From Maea johnstoni (lineage: Eukaryota; Annelida; Polychaeta; Spionida; Magelonidae), in NCBI GenBank assembly GCA_963942565.1, contig OZ012684.1, positions 69,059,850 to 69,123,849 on the forward strand: 64,000 nucleotides of DNA, given 5' to 3'. Made by a program: the position numbers and the translations under genes. Of the stretch, positions 43,520-55,928 are shown in pieces. Positions within the stretch are counted from its first letter, which is position 1. Every line of letters starts with the position of its first letter. Under the pieces are notes generated by a model, which did no database searches, had not been told where the DNA came from, and was given only the letters and a program-made list of their open reading frames with translations.

Positions 43520-46500
43520 ATGGCTGCCCAACAAGCCACACTGAAAAAGGATAAGAAAGATGAATCATTTCTCGACAAAATCGGTACAATTGCGCGAAAG
43601 AAGAAAGTGAAAGAAGGTATGAGTTCTTATGAATGTACTCGACCAATATTTACTGATGTAATTGGTTGTAAATGTGCAAAACATCCCCTGAAAAATGTAG
43701 GAGGGGCAGAATAGTTTTTCTGAGTTCTGTTGCCATATTTGGTTTCTTATATTTCAGCTTGTCACATTCGATCACATCATTTTGAAATGATAGAAATTGG
43801 CTTGAATATTTTCAGTGCCTTTTCTGTGTTTATCTCAAATTTTTGATTTGATAAAATATGAGTGTACATAGTTCTTGCTACTCTACAGTACCTATTTGGT
43901 TGATAGAGATGTGAGATTCCTGAATGTGAAACCCTAAATATAAACATTGTCCACTCCCCACTGAGCTAACTAAGTCAGCACATATCCTAGCATTAAATGG
44001 TTGCAAAGCTTGGATTGAAACATGCATAAGAGGGACATGATTCCTTTTAAGAGATCTATGGGTAGAGAAAATGCCTCTGCTAGGATTTACAACTTATATT
44101 GCAACTGCATAATCAGGGAGATAGATCCAAGTAATATGTATACCTCCCTGTCATAATGTTTGTGGTTCCTGCAGATTTCCAACCCAAGAGACTTTGTCAC
44201 CAAGAGAGTGCAACTTCAACAGCACGACATATAGTGAACCCTCCAAATCCCCGAATAGTGCTATGAAACATTTTGAAGAGTTAAAAACAATAGTAACTCG
44301 ATCAAAACTTAGTTCATATTATAAACACTTTTCTGAGTAATTTAGTTCTAAAGTTGTTGTTTTTCAATTCCTCTTAATCAATCTTTTACCTAACCAGATC
44401 AACAATAACTTCTCTTAAGTAAATTACATTTCATGCAAATGAAGTGCATTTTTTTTTAAATACTGAATAAAACTTAAACATATTTATACTGTTAGCGAAA
44501 ATAAATGAAGAAATATACTGATTGGCTTTGCAATTGCACTAGTTATAGTACTGGTGGCCAAAATACATGCTTTCATAAACAAAAACAATACCACACTCAA
44601 AGAGAGGAAATCTTTTTTCTAAAGATGACATACATTCCTTCATGAATCATGATGCTTCAAATAAGTATGTTAAGACAAAACTTTCCTTTTTTTATTAGTA
44701 GGTTTATTTAAATTGACTGTGAGTGATTTTCTGCACCAAATCATCACATGTACATTCAATTCAGAAGGATACATCAAGAGAACTCGTATCAACAGAACTT
44801 AAAAAGATACTTACTTAGTATGGCTCCAGACTAGTTTTTGATATACATATACATACAATTTTAGAAAATTGAAATGAATGGATTTAACCATATACTACCA
44901 GGGATGTGTATATAGATGATAAAAAAGTTCAGATCCCTGTTACTACAAAGACGATTTTGAACACCAACATCCAGTTTTCTTATTACCTTATTTTTATTAT
45001 TTTTTGCCCCTCCTCATGATAGAAATAATACTTGAACAGTAACTAGTAGATCAGAGAAATTGTGAATGTGTATATCTAACTATCTATGTTTACAAACATC
45101 TTGGTGCCATATCTTTTTTTTCGGTTGACATGTACAAGACAGCCATGAATAAGCATGACCAAAAAATATCCACGCGAAATCTTCCAATTGAAATGAAAGT
45201 TATACATGGCTTCACTAAACTTAACACTTCTAGAAATTTAGAACTGTCTGTGAAAATTGGGTGTCATTGTGTGATTTTTTAAAAAAATTCTTTTTAAAGA
45301 TTAGGGTAGCCCTCTAATGACTTTAGAAAATAGAAATGATAAAATCTCTGACCGCAGACTCAAATCAAACATCTATTTTCATGATATAACATCGAAATAA
45401 ACTTATATATTCCCAGGATCCCCTTGATCCTTTTGATATGTTGATGCGCCATCCCGTTCATGAAAGTAATTTGTCAAATAATGCCTAAACATGGGTACTT
45501 TGAACTGAACAGTATTTAGCTAGAATCTGCAAGCTGATCGTTGAAAGGAATTTCTTTGCTAATTAGTGTGAATCTACTAAAGTGCCTTTGAAGAGTCATA
45601 TATATCAAAAAATGAAAAGAATTCAGTATTACAATATTTGTATTTGTAACTCATATTAGTTGCTCATATTATTTTAAAAGCTGGATGACCAATTTTTTTT
45701 TCAGAATATTCAATCATTTGCTTGATATGGATATTTTCGAAAATTCATTACAAAAAGTTGTGGGTGTCCTAATGTAATATTTCTTATAGGGTTTGAGTAT
45801 CCAAATGATGCCACTTGAGACACCCTCTTTGTAAATATATCCTCATTTGTCAAGAAGTGTATTTGTTCAATCTCTGTTCATAATAAGCCTCAAATATGTG
45901 GCCAACGTGTGAAACCATTTCCCACCAGTTGCAAAAACCATCAAATCCTTTTAAATTAGGATACATGCTGAGTGTGCTAAACATTTTGATAAAGTGCATA
46001 TTATTAAATGTAATTCTCTCGGTCAGCAGTGAACAACCTGTCAAGTGCATTCCCTACCAAAGAGAGCTGATATAGGCAAAGCCAGCCAGGCTAGTAACAA
46101 GCCCTGCACCGGGCCTACACATACACTGTTTACTGACCTGATAACACAGTTTCCTATCAGTTCAAACACTATGAATGCTATGATTTGATAGCGTTGGTTG
46201 CAAGGGATATCATCTTTCATTTTTGATACAGGAATCTCGCTTTGATGCTTTCCCGTGTGAAATGAATTGTGTGCTGTATTTATGTATAATAAGTTTCTAA
46301 TTTCTAATTTCCGAGTAGATCATGATGATATTGGGTTTTCTCATTTTTTAAGCAAATCAATCCTTACTTTACTACTTTATTTGTTACGCTCTGATTATGT
46401 CTAATAATGCCAAAAGGGTCACAGGAAAGGGTATGCATAATAACCATTGCCTGATTCAAAGATTTGATATAGAAGTTTTTTATGCTGCCTTCTTGTTTGT

Positions 46501-49500
46501 ATCTTCTATTGATCAGTAAGAGGATCACTTCTTTGAAATATATTGCTGATTCATTGAGATTAAGATTGTTTTTGATTGTTTTTCAGCAATTGATCTTCAG
46601 GAGGAAGGAATAAAAGCTATAGAGTCGCCAACAAGTCCGACCATTCCTGACCTTGGGCCAGAGGGATATATGCTAGGTAAGAAAGCACAGTTTGATTCTC
46701 GAACCCTCTTTATCCTTTCAGCTGTTCACATGAAATAATTTTTAAGCCCAGTTTTACAAATTCCTCAATGTGGGTTGTGATAGCAGAAATGTCCACAATA
46801 CGCTCGCTCATGTTAACCCATTTACACTCACAGCAGCCAAAAGAGGCCTGTCAATTTTGGAAATATTTTACTTCCAAAAGCATTTTATTGAAAACATTTG
46901 AAGAAGAAATGTTGATCAGAAGCCAAAGAACAACTTTTCTATAAATGATTTGTGAACTTTCGCTTTATTCCTAAGTTATTTTCAAAAGTATGAGAGTAGT
47001 AGACAATACTTTATAGAGGAACTAAGTGTAAATGTGTTGATATCATGTGCTGATTTAGGTAAATGAAGCTAACCAATGAGTTTAGACATGTATACCCTAT
47101 CTTCATGGGTTGTTAAACATGTGATTTATAGTTGGTTGGGTTACAATATAGTTATCATGAATGTAAATGACACAGTTCATGTCTATTTTATTACATACTA
47201 TCTCTGCCACCTAAAGATAAGTTCATGATATGTTTGCTTTTATTTGTAGATGAGAATGAAGAGCGGTCCATGATTGAACCAGCATCGAGAGAAGATCCAA
47301 AGCTCAAGGAACTTGTCAGGGTCAGTAATTACTGAAAATATTTACATTTCAACTTAATACAATGCTATAGAAGTATAGATTAATCCTTAAAATATTGAGT
47401 AACCTTAAACTGCTAAAAGAGCCAAGAACCTTTAACTTAGTTGACAAAAACATTTATTTTTTTGCATTGTTTGCACAATTATGGGTATTTGTGCCATTTT
47501 ATATATAAAAATTAGAAGTGTGCACTTGCCCATTTGTGCAAGTGCAAACTAAAATGTACTTGAGCCCTTCTTTCGAAAATTAACTTGCCAAGGTAAGTAC
47601 TTACCGATATGTCACTGCCTGGAAACAATTATTCTTTATTTAAAACACTGAACCAGTTCGACCAGATGCAAAGATGGTATAAGAAAAGGAATGGAGCTTG
47701 GTAACACAAACTAAGTATCAATATTATACTCTTGCAGGTGCTACTTTTATTGAGGGCATCCCAACTTTTAGCTGTGTACAGTATTCCCTTTTGTATTCAT
47801 CCTTTACCCTTCTCCATTTTTGTTTAGATTCTGCTGGACTGGATTAATGATGAGCTTGCTGAGAACAGGATTATTGTCAAGGAGATAGAGGAGGATCTCT
47901 TTGATGGCCAGATTTTACAAAAACTCATTGGTATGTTATCACAAAATATACATGACTTGGGATTTTGTTGAGTCTTTAGCGAATTAAAATACAATACAAG
48001 GCATAACTTTATTATATTAAGTTCCATTTTGAGACCTGTGATCTGGCTTTTTCAATTATTCTCAAAGCATCATAAAGTATTCCATACAGACATTTCTGAA
48101 TAGATTTATGTTTTTTTTACTATGCATTCTAACCAATAGTATATGTAAGCATTTTCATTATATTATGATTACTGGAAAGTTTATTTCTACATTTGATAAG
48201 CAAAATACATCCCTCTTTAGTTCTTTTTATCATGAATTGACAAATATATGAACCATTGTGCTTTGTTATATACTGCAATAATATATATGAAATATTGGAA
48301 AGGGAAGTCATAAAAAAATATCATAAGTCACTCATCCATGTTGTTTGATACAGAGAAACTGGCCCAAGTAAGAGTTAAGGTCCCAGAAGTTACTCAGACA
48401 GAGGTCGGCCAGAAGCAGAAACTTCGTCAAGTTTTGGACATGGTTAATAGGATTCTTAACCTGCCTCCCTCTTGGAACCAACACAAGTGGACTGTCGACA
48501 GTAAGTGTTTTTGATTATAGATATGGCAAGGAATGTATGCTGGTACTTTTTCAATGTATTTGTGTAAATTCCTCATGCAGGGTCTTAGCCGGGATTAAGT
48601 AACTGGGTGCCCAAAGTTGGTAATTGGAAAACTTTTGGGCGTCTTATTTTTCAAAGGAGACCGCAATAAACTCAGATTGCAATCATAAACATGTATTTAC
48701 TTATTGAAATAAAGTGTAATATCCTTATACAATCACGTGCAAATTGTATTTAGGTGGAAAAACTTCAATCATATGCTTGAAATTGACATTTCAAGAAATT
48801 ACTCACCAACATAATTTAGGTGTCCTGAGGGGTGATTTTTTTTTTGGATTTGGTTGTCCAAATGACGCCCAGATGCCTGCTGGCTATGTCCTCATGCATT
48901 ATTGTTTTATCATATCAGCATAACCATAAAAGAGGAACGTTATCCAAGTTTATGCAGCTGTGCAATCTTAGAAAACATATTGTTGTTCCATCTTTTTTAC
49001 ATGTCTGCATCTGATGTTCCTCCTGAAATGTCACAGAAAATGTGTTTTCATAATTTAAACCAGAAAAAATATAAGAATGCAGAATAATCATAAAATAAAA
49101 ATCTTCTCACCTCCTACCTGGCACTGTATTTTAATCAATGGCCAGTTTCTTTCTGAGCTATTTGAAATATATTTTTGATTTGATGTCCTCTACCTTTAAG
49201 TCCCTTATAATGAAACTCAAAGAAGTTCTGTTTACTTGCATGATTACTTCCTGCTTGTGTGAAATATGTTTCAACAATATTTCGATATTCATTACAGAGG
49301 AAAGTATGGTGATTTTTAAGGGGCTGTTTTTGTACTTTTCAATTATTTTTATAGGTGTTCACTGCAAGAATTTGGTAGCTATCCTGCATCTCCTTGTGGC
49401 TCTGGCCAGAAAGTTCAGGGCTCCTATAAGGCTGCCAGACAACGTTGCGGTACAAGTAGTGGTGGTCCAGGTAAGTACATCCCATAATCATCAATCCCAA

Positions 49501-52500
49501 GGTCAGAAGAATGTACATGAATTAACTCATTAATGTCTTCAGATCTACTTAACCCATTAATGCCTGGAGGTCTACTTGACCAGTGCCGTCTGAACCTTTT
49601 ATACTTGAAGCATTGATTCACAAAATATTTGAAAGATATTTATTCATTAGAGTTCTTATCAACTATGCTTTCAAATATTTTCTTAATATTGCTTTGGTTT
49701 GAGAGATATCACCGAAATTGTCAGGCAGTTTTGGCTGCTATAGGCATGAATGACTTAACATACTGTAAAGTTCAAAATATTGGCGTGCTTAAATTTAGCG
49801 AATTGATCAAGTTTTCCATATTAGCGAATCGTAATATTAGCGTGTGAACCATCTCGAAAAGCGCCACCTGCCGACAGATATTCAAACTAGACTGGTTTGA
49901 TAAACGGTCAAAAAGTGGCGCGTTATTTTGGCAGACGTGCCACTGGTGCACATGACCTCCAAACACAGAAACGCGCCTGGAGGCCTGTGCAAAGTTTCGG
50001 CCGTTTTTTGAACTAAATACGGATGTTCTGGACTACCAGGCGAGGGGGACATTACATAAAATCATAAAAGTATAGACATTACTGTATTCATTTATTGAGC
50101 TAGTAGTGGAAACGTAAATAAAATAGGAACTGACAGACATTGGGGGGATGTATTTCATTTCTGATTTAGTGATTCGTCTCCGTCGCCTTGTAGTTCACGG
50201 TCATTTCAACTGTTCGCAGTCAGTGTTTGGCCAATAAAAATCATCATTTCAAATACGAGTATATCAATAGTGATTTCTATACAGTATCCCTAACATCATC
50301 ATCGTTTTGAAAGTCTTCTATATACTACAGGGAGCATAATTTCAATACCTCACTTTCATTCAATATACTAGTACCGTAAAGTCTCGGAAATCTCGGACAC
50401 TTTTTATTAATTACGATTTTCGTTGGCTGATGGTGGCCGAAATTTACTGAAAATAGCTATCAAAGCTTAGACACTGTGGCCGAAATTCGCAGATTTTATC
50501 AATTGAAATAAAAGCTAGATGGAAAATCGATCACTTACTTTGTACACAAGAACACAATTTTCACAATGTCCACCTACCTGACTTGCCATTCCTCTGCTAT
50601 AAATACTAATAAAAGAATTTGCCTACCTTATATGTTGTTTACTTGTTTATTCTTGGTGCCGCACGCCAATTACGAATAGAATTATACTTTATACAAGTCA
50701 AACTTTCAAAATGGCGGTCTTCACATACGGCGAACGATTGACATGCGCCGAACGATTGACATGCGCCGGCATATATCGGCCAAGCTACAAGCACATGGCA
50801 GGAATAATGCATATTGGTGAATCGGTTGCTAACAACATGCCCGGGACGGACGCCGCTGATGGCGATGTACTTGTACATGTGATGATGTATAATAAGATTC
50901 AATAAGGGCCCCAGAAAAGCATATCATTTCGTGGGATGCATGAGAGCATGTGAGTGGTGGTGAGTGGTTTAGTGTTATTGATTACCTCAGCTGTCAACTA
51001 TGGCAAACTTGACTGTTGCCAGACAGTCAATTATCGCCGAGATATACCGCGTGGCTATCTTAATCTTTACAACAAAACAAACTTCTGAATGTGTATCGGC
51101 GAGATAAAGTCTTGGGAACTGGAAATTTATCACGATAGCTCAAACAGGGCAGTTAAATGTAACCTAATTTGATAACTTTTACTTTATCTTGGATCGTGAA
51201 ACGTTCATCATCTTCGCGAAGTCATCAACTTTCACCACCTCACAACGCCTGGACTTCGATCGTGTTTTGGCAGATGGGGGCACTAGAGTAGAAACATTTG
51301 TTTATAATCTTAAACTTTGGAAATCTAAATGTTATTTTTTTGGGATATCAGTGTAATTTACTGGGTGGCCGACATTTGGTGAAATGTGTCTTTAGATGGA
51401 TTGCGGGTGGCCGAGTTTCCCCAATAATGATTTTGTGATTTAATTATAGTGGCCGAGTTTCCTAGGGCGGCCGAGATTTCCGAGACTTTACGGTAGAACA
51501 TAGTATAACCTGAAGTGTTACGAGATTGGGAGACTACCTAGAAAAACAAAGAAAAATCGTTGAAAAATGGAACAAATATAAACGGATCGTAATATAAGCG
51601 AATCTGACCCACTCGCTAATGTCGCCAATAATAGTTCCACGCCAATATTTCGAACTTTACAGTATATTGTCAGCCTATTTTGAAAAATATTTGAAGGAGA
51701 AGTGTTGACCAAAGAAATACCCAAAACTCCCTTCAAATAGTTTGTTAAGATATAATGAATTCTCAAGTTATTGTCAAATGTATCTTAGATCCAGATGACA
51801 ACTCCTAGAGGAACTCTTCAGCATTGAGGGGATAAAAACTACCAGCTTCATTGATATTTCTTGAAAGCCTCCTCCAACTGCTTGTTTTGGTAATCTAAGA
51901 TCTATTCCAGTCTTCACAGGTCAGATTCCATTTTATTGAACTCTGTTTTCTCATTGCAGAAACGTGGTGGCTTGTTGGAGACCAGGAGAGTCACAGAGGA
52001 GATTACTACCACCAATGAGTGAGTGTTTACATTCCTTGGAGCCGTGGTTTCCACCTATCTACAATTGCCACATTATCTCGTTTTAACTTGCTCTGAATCG
52101 ATTTTGTTGATATTGTATCGTATTATATTGTTTATTGATCATCTCATATAAAATGAAATTACAAAAGCAGCCATACATATTATTGACAGAAATTTTAAAC
52201 AATTATATGTATTGAGAATATTTTAATGCATTTGGTTTCATGACCTGATTTTTGAGTTATAGCTGAAATGATAATCTTTTAGTAAGTTGAGACAAGGTTG
52301 ATATGAAAATATCATAGTAGGAAAAATGTTTACCATTAAGTGGTTGTGTGAACAGTGAAATGTGAGAAATGATTGCGGGTCACTCCCAATTATTTGCTCG
52401 TCTTTATGTACAACATAATCACTATCAGAACCTACGGAAAAACGCTTTAATATAATGGTGTATCATGTTATCATAATTTGAATTTCTGACCTTGTATTGC

Positions 52501-55500
52501 TTTTCTGTTTCAGTGATATTGGAGCCTATTTTGGTGAGTTTCCTTTTATCCAGAGAAAGCTTTTGTAATTATTAAATAGGCGATGATGTTTCATAAATTA
52601 AGTAATGGGAATCATAGTGCAAGACTGCTAATTGTACTGATAATGATATTAATCTATGATACTACTGAAAATGGGCAATTTTATGCTTAATGTGAGTATA
52701 TGTTTAATGGCATATTGTTTACTGTCTTATCTAAAATCTTAAATTAATCATATTATGTTAAGAAGATTTGGTTTCCATTATAATTAAGTCATCATTCTTT
52801 AACCTTCACAGGAGTTGAAACTTCTTTTCGAAAAGCAAAATAACCTTGTTATTTTATAAAGCGCTATTGCAGCATATATTTGAATACGACATTGTACCTT
52901 TTCTAAGAATTTTTCATTTAATTGCATTTCTTCATCTTTTCAGAGCGAGATGCATTTGACACCTTATTTGATCATGCCCCAGACAAGCTCAATGTTGTCA
53001 AAAAGGTATTGATACTATCTCATTTGTTTTTATGCAAAAAGACACCCATTGATGCTAGTTGTGATTCACAACTTCCTTAGTTCCGTTATGGTTCACTTAT
53101 ATAGGGAATTACTGCAAATTCTGGGAAATATAGACCACCCTAGGGATTTGGGCCGCAATAGTTATTTTGCAAATAATTATTAGGAAATATGGACCACCCT
53201 TCATCTATCACTGGTAGCGGTTTCACAAAGTATGGGCAACTATAAGTATGCTTTGTCAGTATTTTCATAAAAAAATGGGCCACCCTCAACCCTTAAAAAT
53301 TGTAGTTATTAAAAAGTGTGCCAAAATACTGAGAATTGATGGTAGTAAAGATCAAAAATGTTTAAGATTTGCGCAAATTTTCCTATTTAAATCTGTTGAT
53401 ACCAGTAGTTGATCTACCCTCCAAAATTGCGAAGTATGTACTTACACTATTTGTAATAACATTCCTGTAGGTTTGATTCAGTTTTATTTAATTTTGTAGT
53501 CTCTGATCACATTTGTGAACAAACACCTGAACAAGATCAATCTGGAAGTCTCAGACCTTGATTCACAGGTAAGTAAGCCATGGTTTTGACTTGGCAATAC
53601 TAACATTGCCTCCAGTACTAGAAATGTGTACCTTGTACAGAGGTGAACTTGCCAAGTCTTGTAGGAATTGGAGCGTAGATACTGGGTAATATATTTGGAA
53701 ATATCTACAGCAAGGGAATGAACCACTTGGATATACTGAATCTTGTTCAGATATTTATACCTTTTCATACAGTTGATAAACCTAATGCTATCAAATTTCA
53801 ATGTTTATAGAAAGAAATTTTGAAAGGCTGTTATGAAGTGTTATTCAGGAGTTTTTTAGATGATCTGCTTAAGTATTATATTTTCTTATATGTGTGCAGT
53901 ACTTCAGAGGCACTTATTTAACCTATCCATGCTCAGAGTACTCTTCGGGAAGAGTTGTCTGGGCCTATTTTATTTTTGACAATAACCTGTTACTAAAAGT
54001 GATTTTACAAAAAGATTGAAGAGGAGATTTTGGTAGCGTTTTAATTAACTATTCTCCTCCAAATATTTTCCCAATTAGTTTTTACCTTAAACATATAACC
54101 TAAATTGTCAGGGTGTTTTTGGCCGATACAGGCATAAATGGTTTAAATGGATTAACTTTTTGTGTTTCATACAGTTGTAGTAGTAACTTAACCATGGCTG
54201 TGACTGCTAATGATAATATTTTTTTGTTTCATAGTTTCATGATGGAGTCTACCTTATCCTGTTGATGGGACTTCTGGAGGGCTACTTTGTGCAGCTCTAC
54301 AGTTTCCACCTCACACCCACCACCTTTGAACACAAGGTATGGACAGATTTGCTTTTGTATCATAACCTTTACCTTCACCACACTGCTTTGTAATTGAACG
54401 TATATCAAGATATAACAGTTAAGCTCTCTTTATTTTCAGATTTGATGTAGTTTAGCCTAATAAAGTTGTAGCCTGGCATAAATGACATGTTCAAGAATTT
54501 TTTGATTAATACCTGGTGAGATGTGACACACTGGTAACTAGTAGAAATAAACAACGCATGAACACCTCACTCAAGTTATCAACAAGATGTATAGGTTCAG
54601 AACAACTGAGAAATAAAATGTGGTTCTGTTTTGTTTTACAAATATAACTAGATTGCTATGAACAGAAATGTTAGGATTTCTTGTGTGGGATATTTCTCAC
54701 AAATTTTTATGGAGTCTCCAGGCACCGACATAATTTTCTGAACTAACTTGTCATGCCGGGCAAGTAATTAATGATTTTGACTTGCCCGAAATAACATATA
54801 GTAGAAAGGCTTGTATTGCTTATCACACATTTAAAGTTTTGAAAACCACTTTGCTTTCAGTTTTGTTGCATTGTTTGCATATTTCTGGGTATTTAGGCCC
54901 GTTTAGTATTAAAAAATGTGTTTACAGTTCAGAAAATCAGCTTGCCCATTCAGGCAAGTGAAAACTAAAATGTACTTGCCCGAAAGCTCTTATTTCAAAA
55001 CTTCACTTGCCGGGGCAAGTGGGCTAGTACTTATGTCGACGCCTGGTCTCCTTTTAGTGCTTAATGCACTTATTTGGAAATTTTGAATACATTTTTTGAC
55101 AGAATCTATTACATTGTTATACATACTCTTATTTTCACCTACTTTTCAGTGAGGAAATTTGAAAGGTTTCCATTGCAACCAATCATGTATTTATGTTCCT
55201 GCTTTCAGGTACACAATGTTCAGTTTGCTTTTGAACTCATGCAAGATGCTGGTCTACCCAAACCCAAGGCCAGGGCTGAAGGTATGTTTCTCTATGTTTT
55301 GGCATGCTTGACCACCCAACGTCACGATTTTACCAAATTGTTATCTAAAGTGCACACATGGTTTGATGAGTTAGTTTATAATCCTCAAAAAGACTTAATG
55401 TTTTAGAAATATTTGAAGAGAGGGATAGTTTAAGGCAACAGGTACAAAGTGCAATGCTTCAAAATCCAGATATTTCTATGTGTGTCAGACCATTTTTACA

Positions 55501-55928
55501 CTCTAGATGTGCACAGTTTAACCAACTAGTCAGGATCTTCAACACAGGTTACTCAAGCCTGTATCAATACACACCTGTTAATACCCAATTTATCTTATTA
55601 CCAAATATATGTTTATGTTGATGAGAATGGAAATACCTTGAAATATAATAAAGCCTCATTTTACTAGTCTAACAGTATAAAAATGAGAATGAGACTATTA
55701 TTTTAGTAGACATTTGTATTTTAAGTGCCATATCCAAAATCAATTTCATCTGAAGACTCATTGATATTTTGAAGGTTCACTACATCGTTAGAATTTTTGT
55801 TAAATATAGTTTGTTACAAATTCTCACGTATCTATTCTATATCTTTTCCAGATGTTGTTAACCTGGATCTGAAGTCCACCCTCAGAGTCCTCTACAACCT
55901 GTTCACCAAATACAAGGGCATCAGCTAA
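43520..55928 (+). CDS. PARVA: Parvin (alpha/beta-parvin family), focal-adhesion adaptor with two CH domains
   Basis: Parvins bind integrin-linked kinase, paxillin LD motifs and F-actin at integrin adhesions (family knowledge). Thirteen coding exons: 43520-43616, 46587-46676, 47250-47320, 47828-47930, 48354-48500, 49355-49470, 51960-52018, 52514-52533, 52944-53005, 53500-53568, 54235-54336, 55209-55281 and 55852-55928. All splice phases agree and give 361 residues (human alpha-parvin 372). Residues 1-86 are the linker tail, with DDSFLxK-like KDESFLDKIG, basic ARKKKVKE and SP sites (ESPTSPTIP). CH1 is about 87-200 (LLDWINDELAENRIIVKEI; LVAILHLLVALARKFRAPIR). The conserved ERDAFDTLFDHAPDKLNVVK linker is 235-254. 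CH2 is about 256-358 (LITFVNKHLNKINLEVSDLD; LILLMGLLEGYFV; ending LYNLFTKYKGIS). The start is the first in-frame ATG; the frame is open upstream but has no earlier Met. One gene equally related to the vertebrate paralogues is likely; the symbol is by family. Confidence 0.97.
43617..46586. other. Parvin intron 1
   Basis: A 3 kb intron between the initiator exon and exon 2. A diverged hAT-like MITE fragment (GTGGGTGTCC then TTGAGTATCCAAATGATGCC) lies at about 45735-45845. Nothing else was recognised. Confidence 0.6.
46817..47036. mobile_element. TTAA MITE family B, copy in parvin intron 2
   Basis: TTAA at 46813-46816 and a mutated TTGA at 47037-47040. Starts CCCATTTACACTCACAGCAG. The internal ATTTGAAGAAGAAATGTTG matches other copies. 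Confidence 0.7.
47455..47628. mobile_element. Truncated copy of the CCAGGC element
   Basis: Shares GCATTGTTTGCA, AAACTAAAATGTACTTG and the right end GTCACTGCCTGG with the complete element at 54718-55046. The left half is missing. Lies in parvin intron 3. Confidence 0.65.
48578..48888. mobile_element. hAT-like MITE, copy 2, with perfect 8-bp duplication
   Basis: TCCTCATG at 48570-48577 and 48889-48896. Begins CAGGGTCTTAGCCGGG and ends GCCTGCTGGCTATG. Opposite in orientation to copy 1 at 4567. In parvin intron 5. Confidence 0.8.
49553..49754. mobile_element. TTAA MITE family B, copy, left of the nested TA elements
   Basis: TTAA at 49549-49552 and 49755-49758. Starts CCCATTAATGCCTGG and ends TAGGCATGAATGAC. 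A TA element is inserted four bases beyond it. In parvin intron 6. Confidence 0.65.
49763..51662. mobile_element. Outer TA-flanked non-autonomous element, 1.9 kb, interrupted by an inner element
   Basis: TA at 49761-49762 and 51663-51664. Inverted ends CTGTAAAGTTCAAAATATTG and the same from the right with one change (CGAAATATTG). Words TTAGCGAAT/ATATTAGCG recur near the left end and GCTTATATTACGAT-like words near the right. It contains the element 50374-51493; its own sequence is only about 780 bases. No transposase frame seen. Confidence 0.8.
50374..51493. mobile_element. Inner TA-flanked non-autonomous element, 1.12 kb
   Basis: TA at 50372-50373 and 51494-51495. Inverted ends CCGTAAAGTCTCGGAAATCT with perfect match for at least 25 bases. 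The word GTGGCCGA followed by a T-rich step (AATTT, CATTT, GTTTC, GATTT) recurs near both ends. A 18-base tandem (CGAACGATTGACATGCGC twice) is at 50731-50766. No clear transposase frame. Confidence 0.85.
51665..51835. mobile_element. Fragment of TTAA MITE family B, right of the nested TA elements
   Basis: Begins inside the element (TATTGTCAGCCTATTTTG) and continues to CAGCATTGAGGGG, in the opposite orientation to the copy at 49553-49754. Its missing end lies at the insertion point of the TA element. Confidence 0.6.
52514..52533 (+). CDS. PARVA: Parvin 20-base microexon
   Basis: Acceptor ttttctgtttcag and donor G|gtgagt bracket only 20 bases, entered in phase 2 and left in phase 1. It encodes DIGAYF plus split codons and sits exactly where vertebrate parvins have the variable inter-CH linker (EALSGRH in human alpha-parvin). 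Skipping it would shift the frame (20 is not a multiple of three). Confidence 0.85.
53922..54142. mobile_element. TTAA MITE family B, copy in parvin intron 10
   Basis: TTAA at 53918-53921 and 54143-54146. Contains TGACAATAACCTGTTACTAA and CTCCAAATATTTTCCCAATT. Ends GCATAAATGG. Confidence 0.7.
54718..55046. mobile_element. MITE with CCAGGC ends, 329 bp, GGCAAGT-rich
   Basis: The inverted ends CCAGGCACCGACATAA and TTATGTCGACGCCTGG differ by one base. A flanking TCT on both sides may be a 3-bp target duplication. Inside, CTTGCCC/GGGCAAGT words recur six or more times in both orientations. Superfamily unassigned. In parvin intron 11. Confidence 0.75.

Noticed and set aside
49138-49533. 131-codon plus-strand frame across a parvin exon
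   Set aside because: It is the parvin exon 49355-49470 read through flanking introns; only the exon part is coding.
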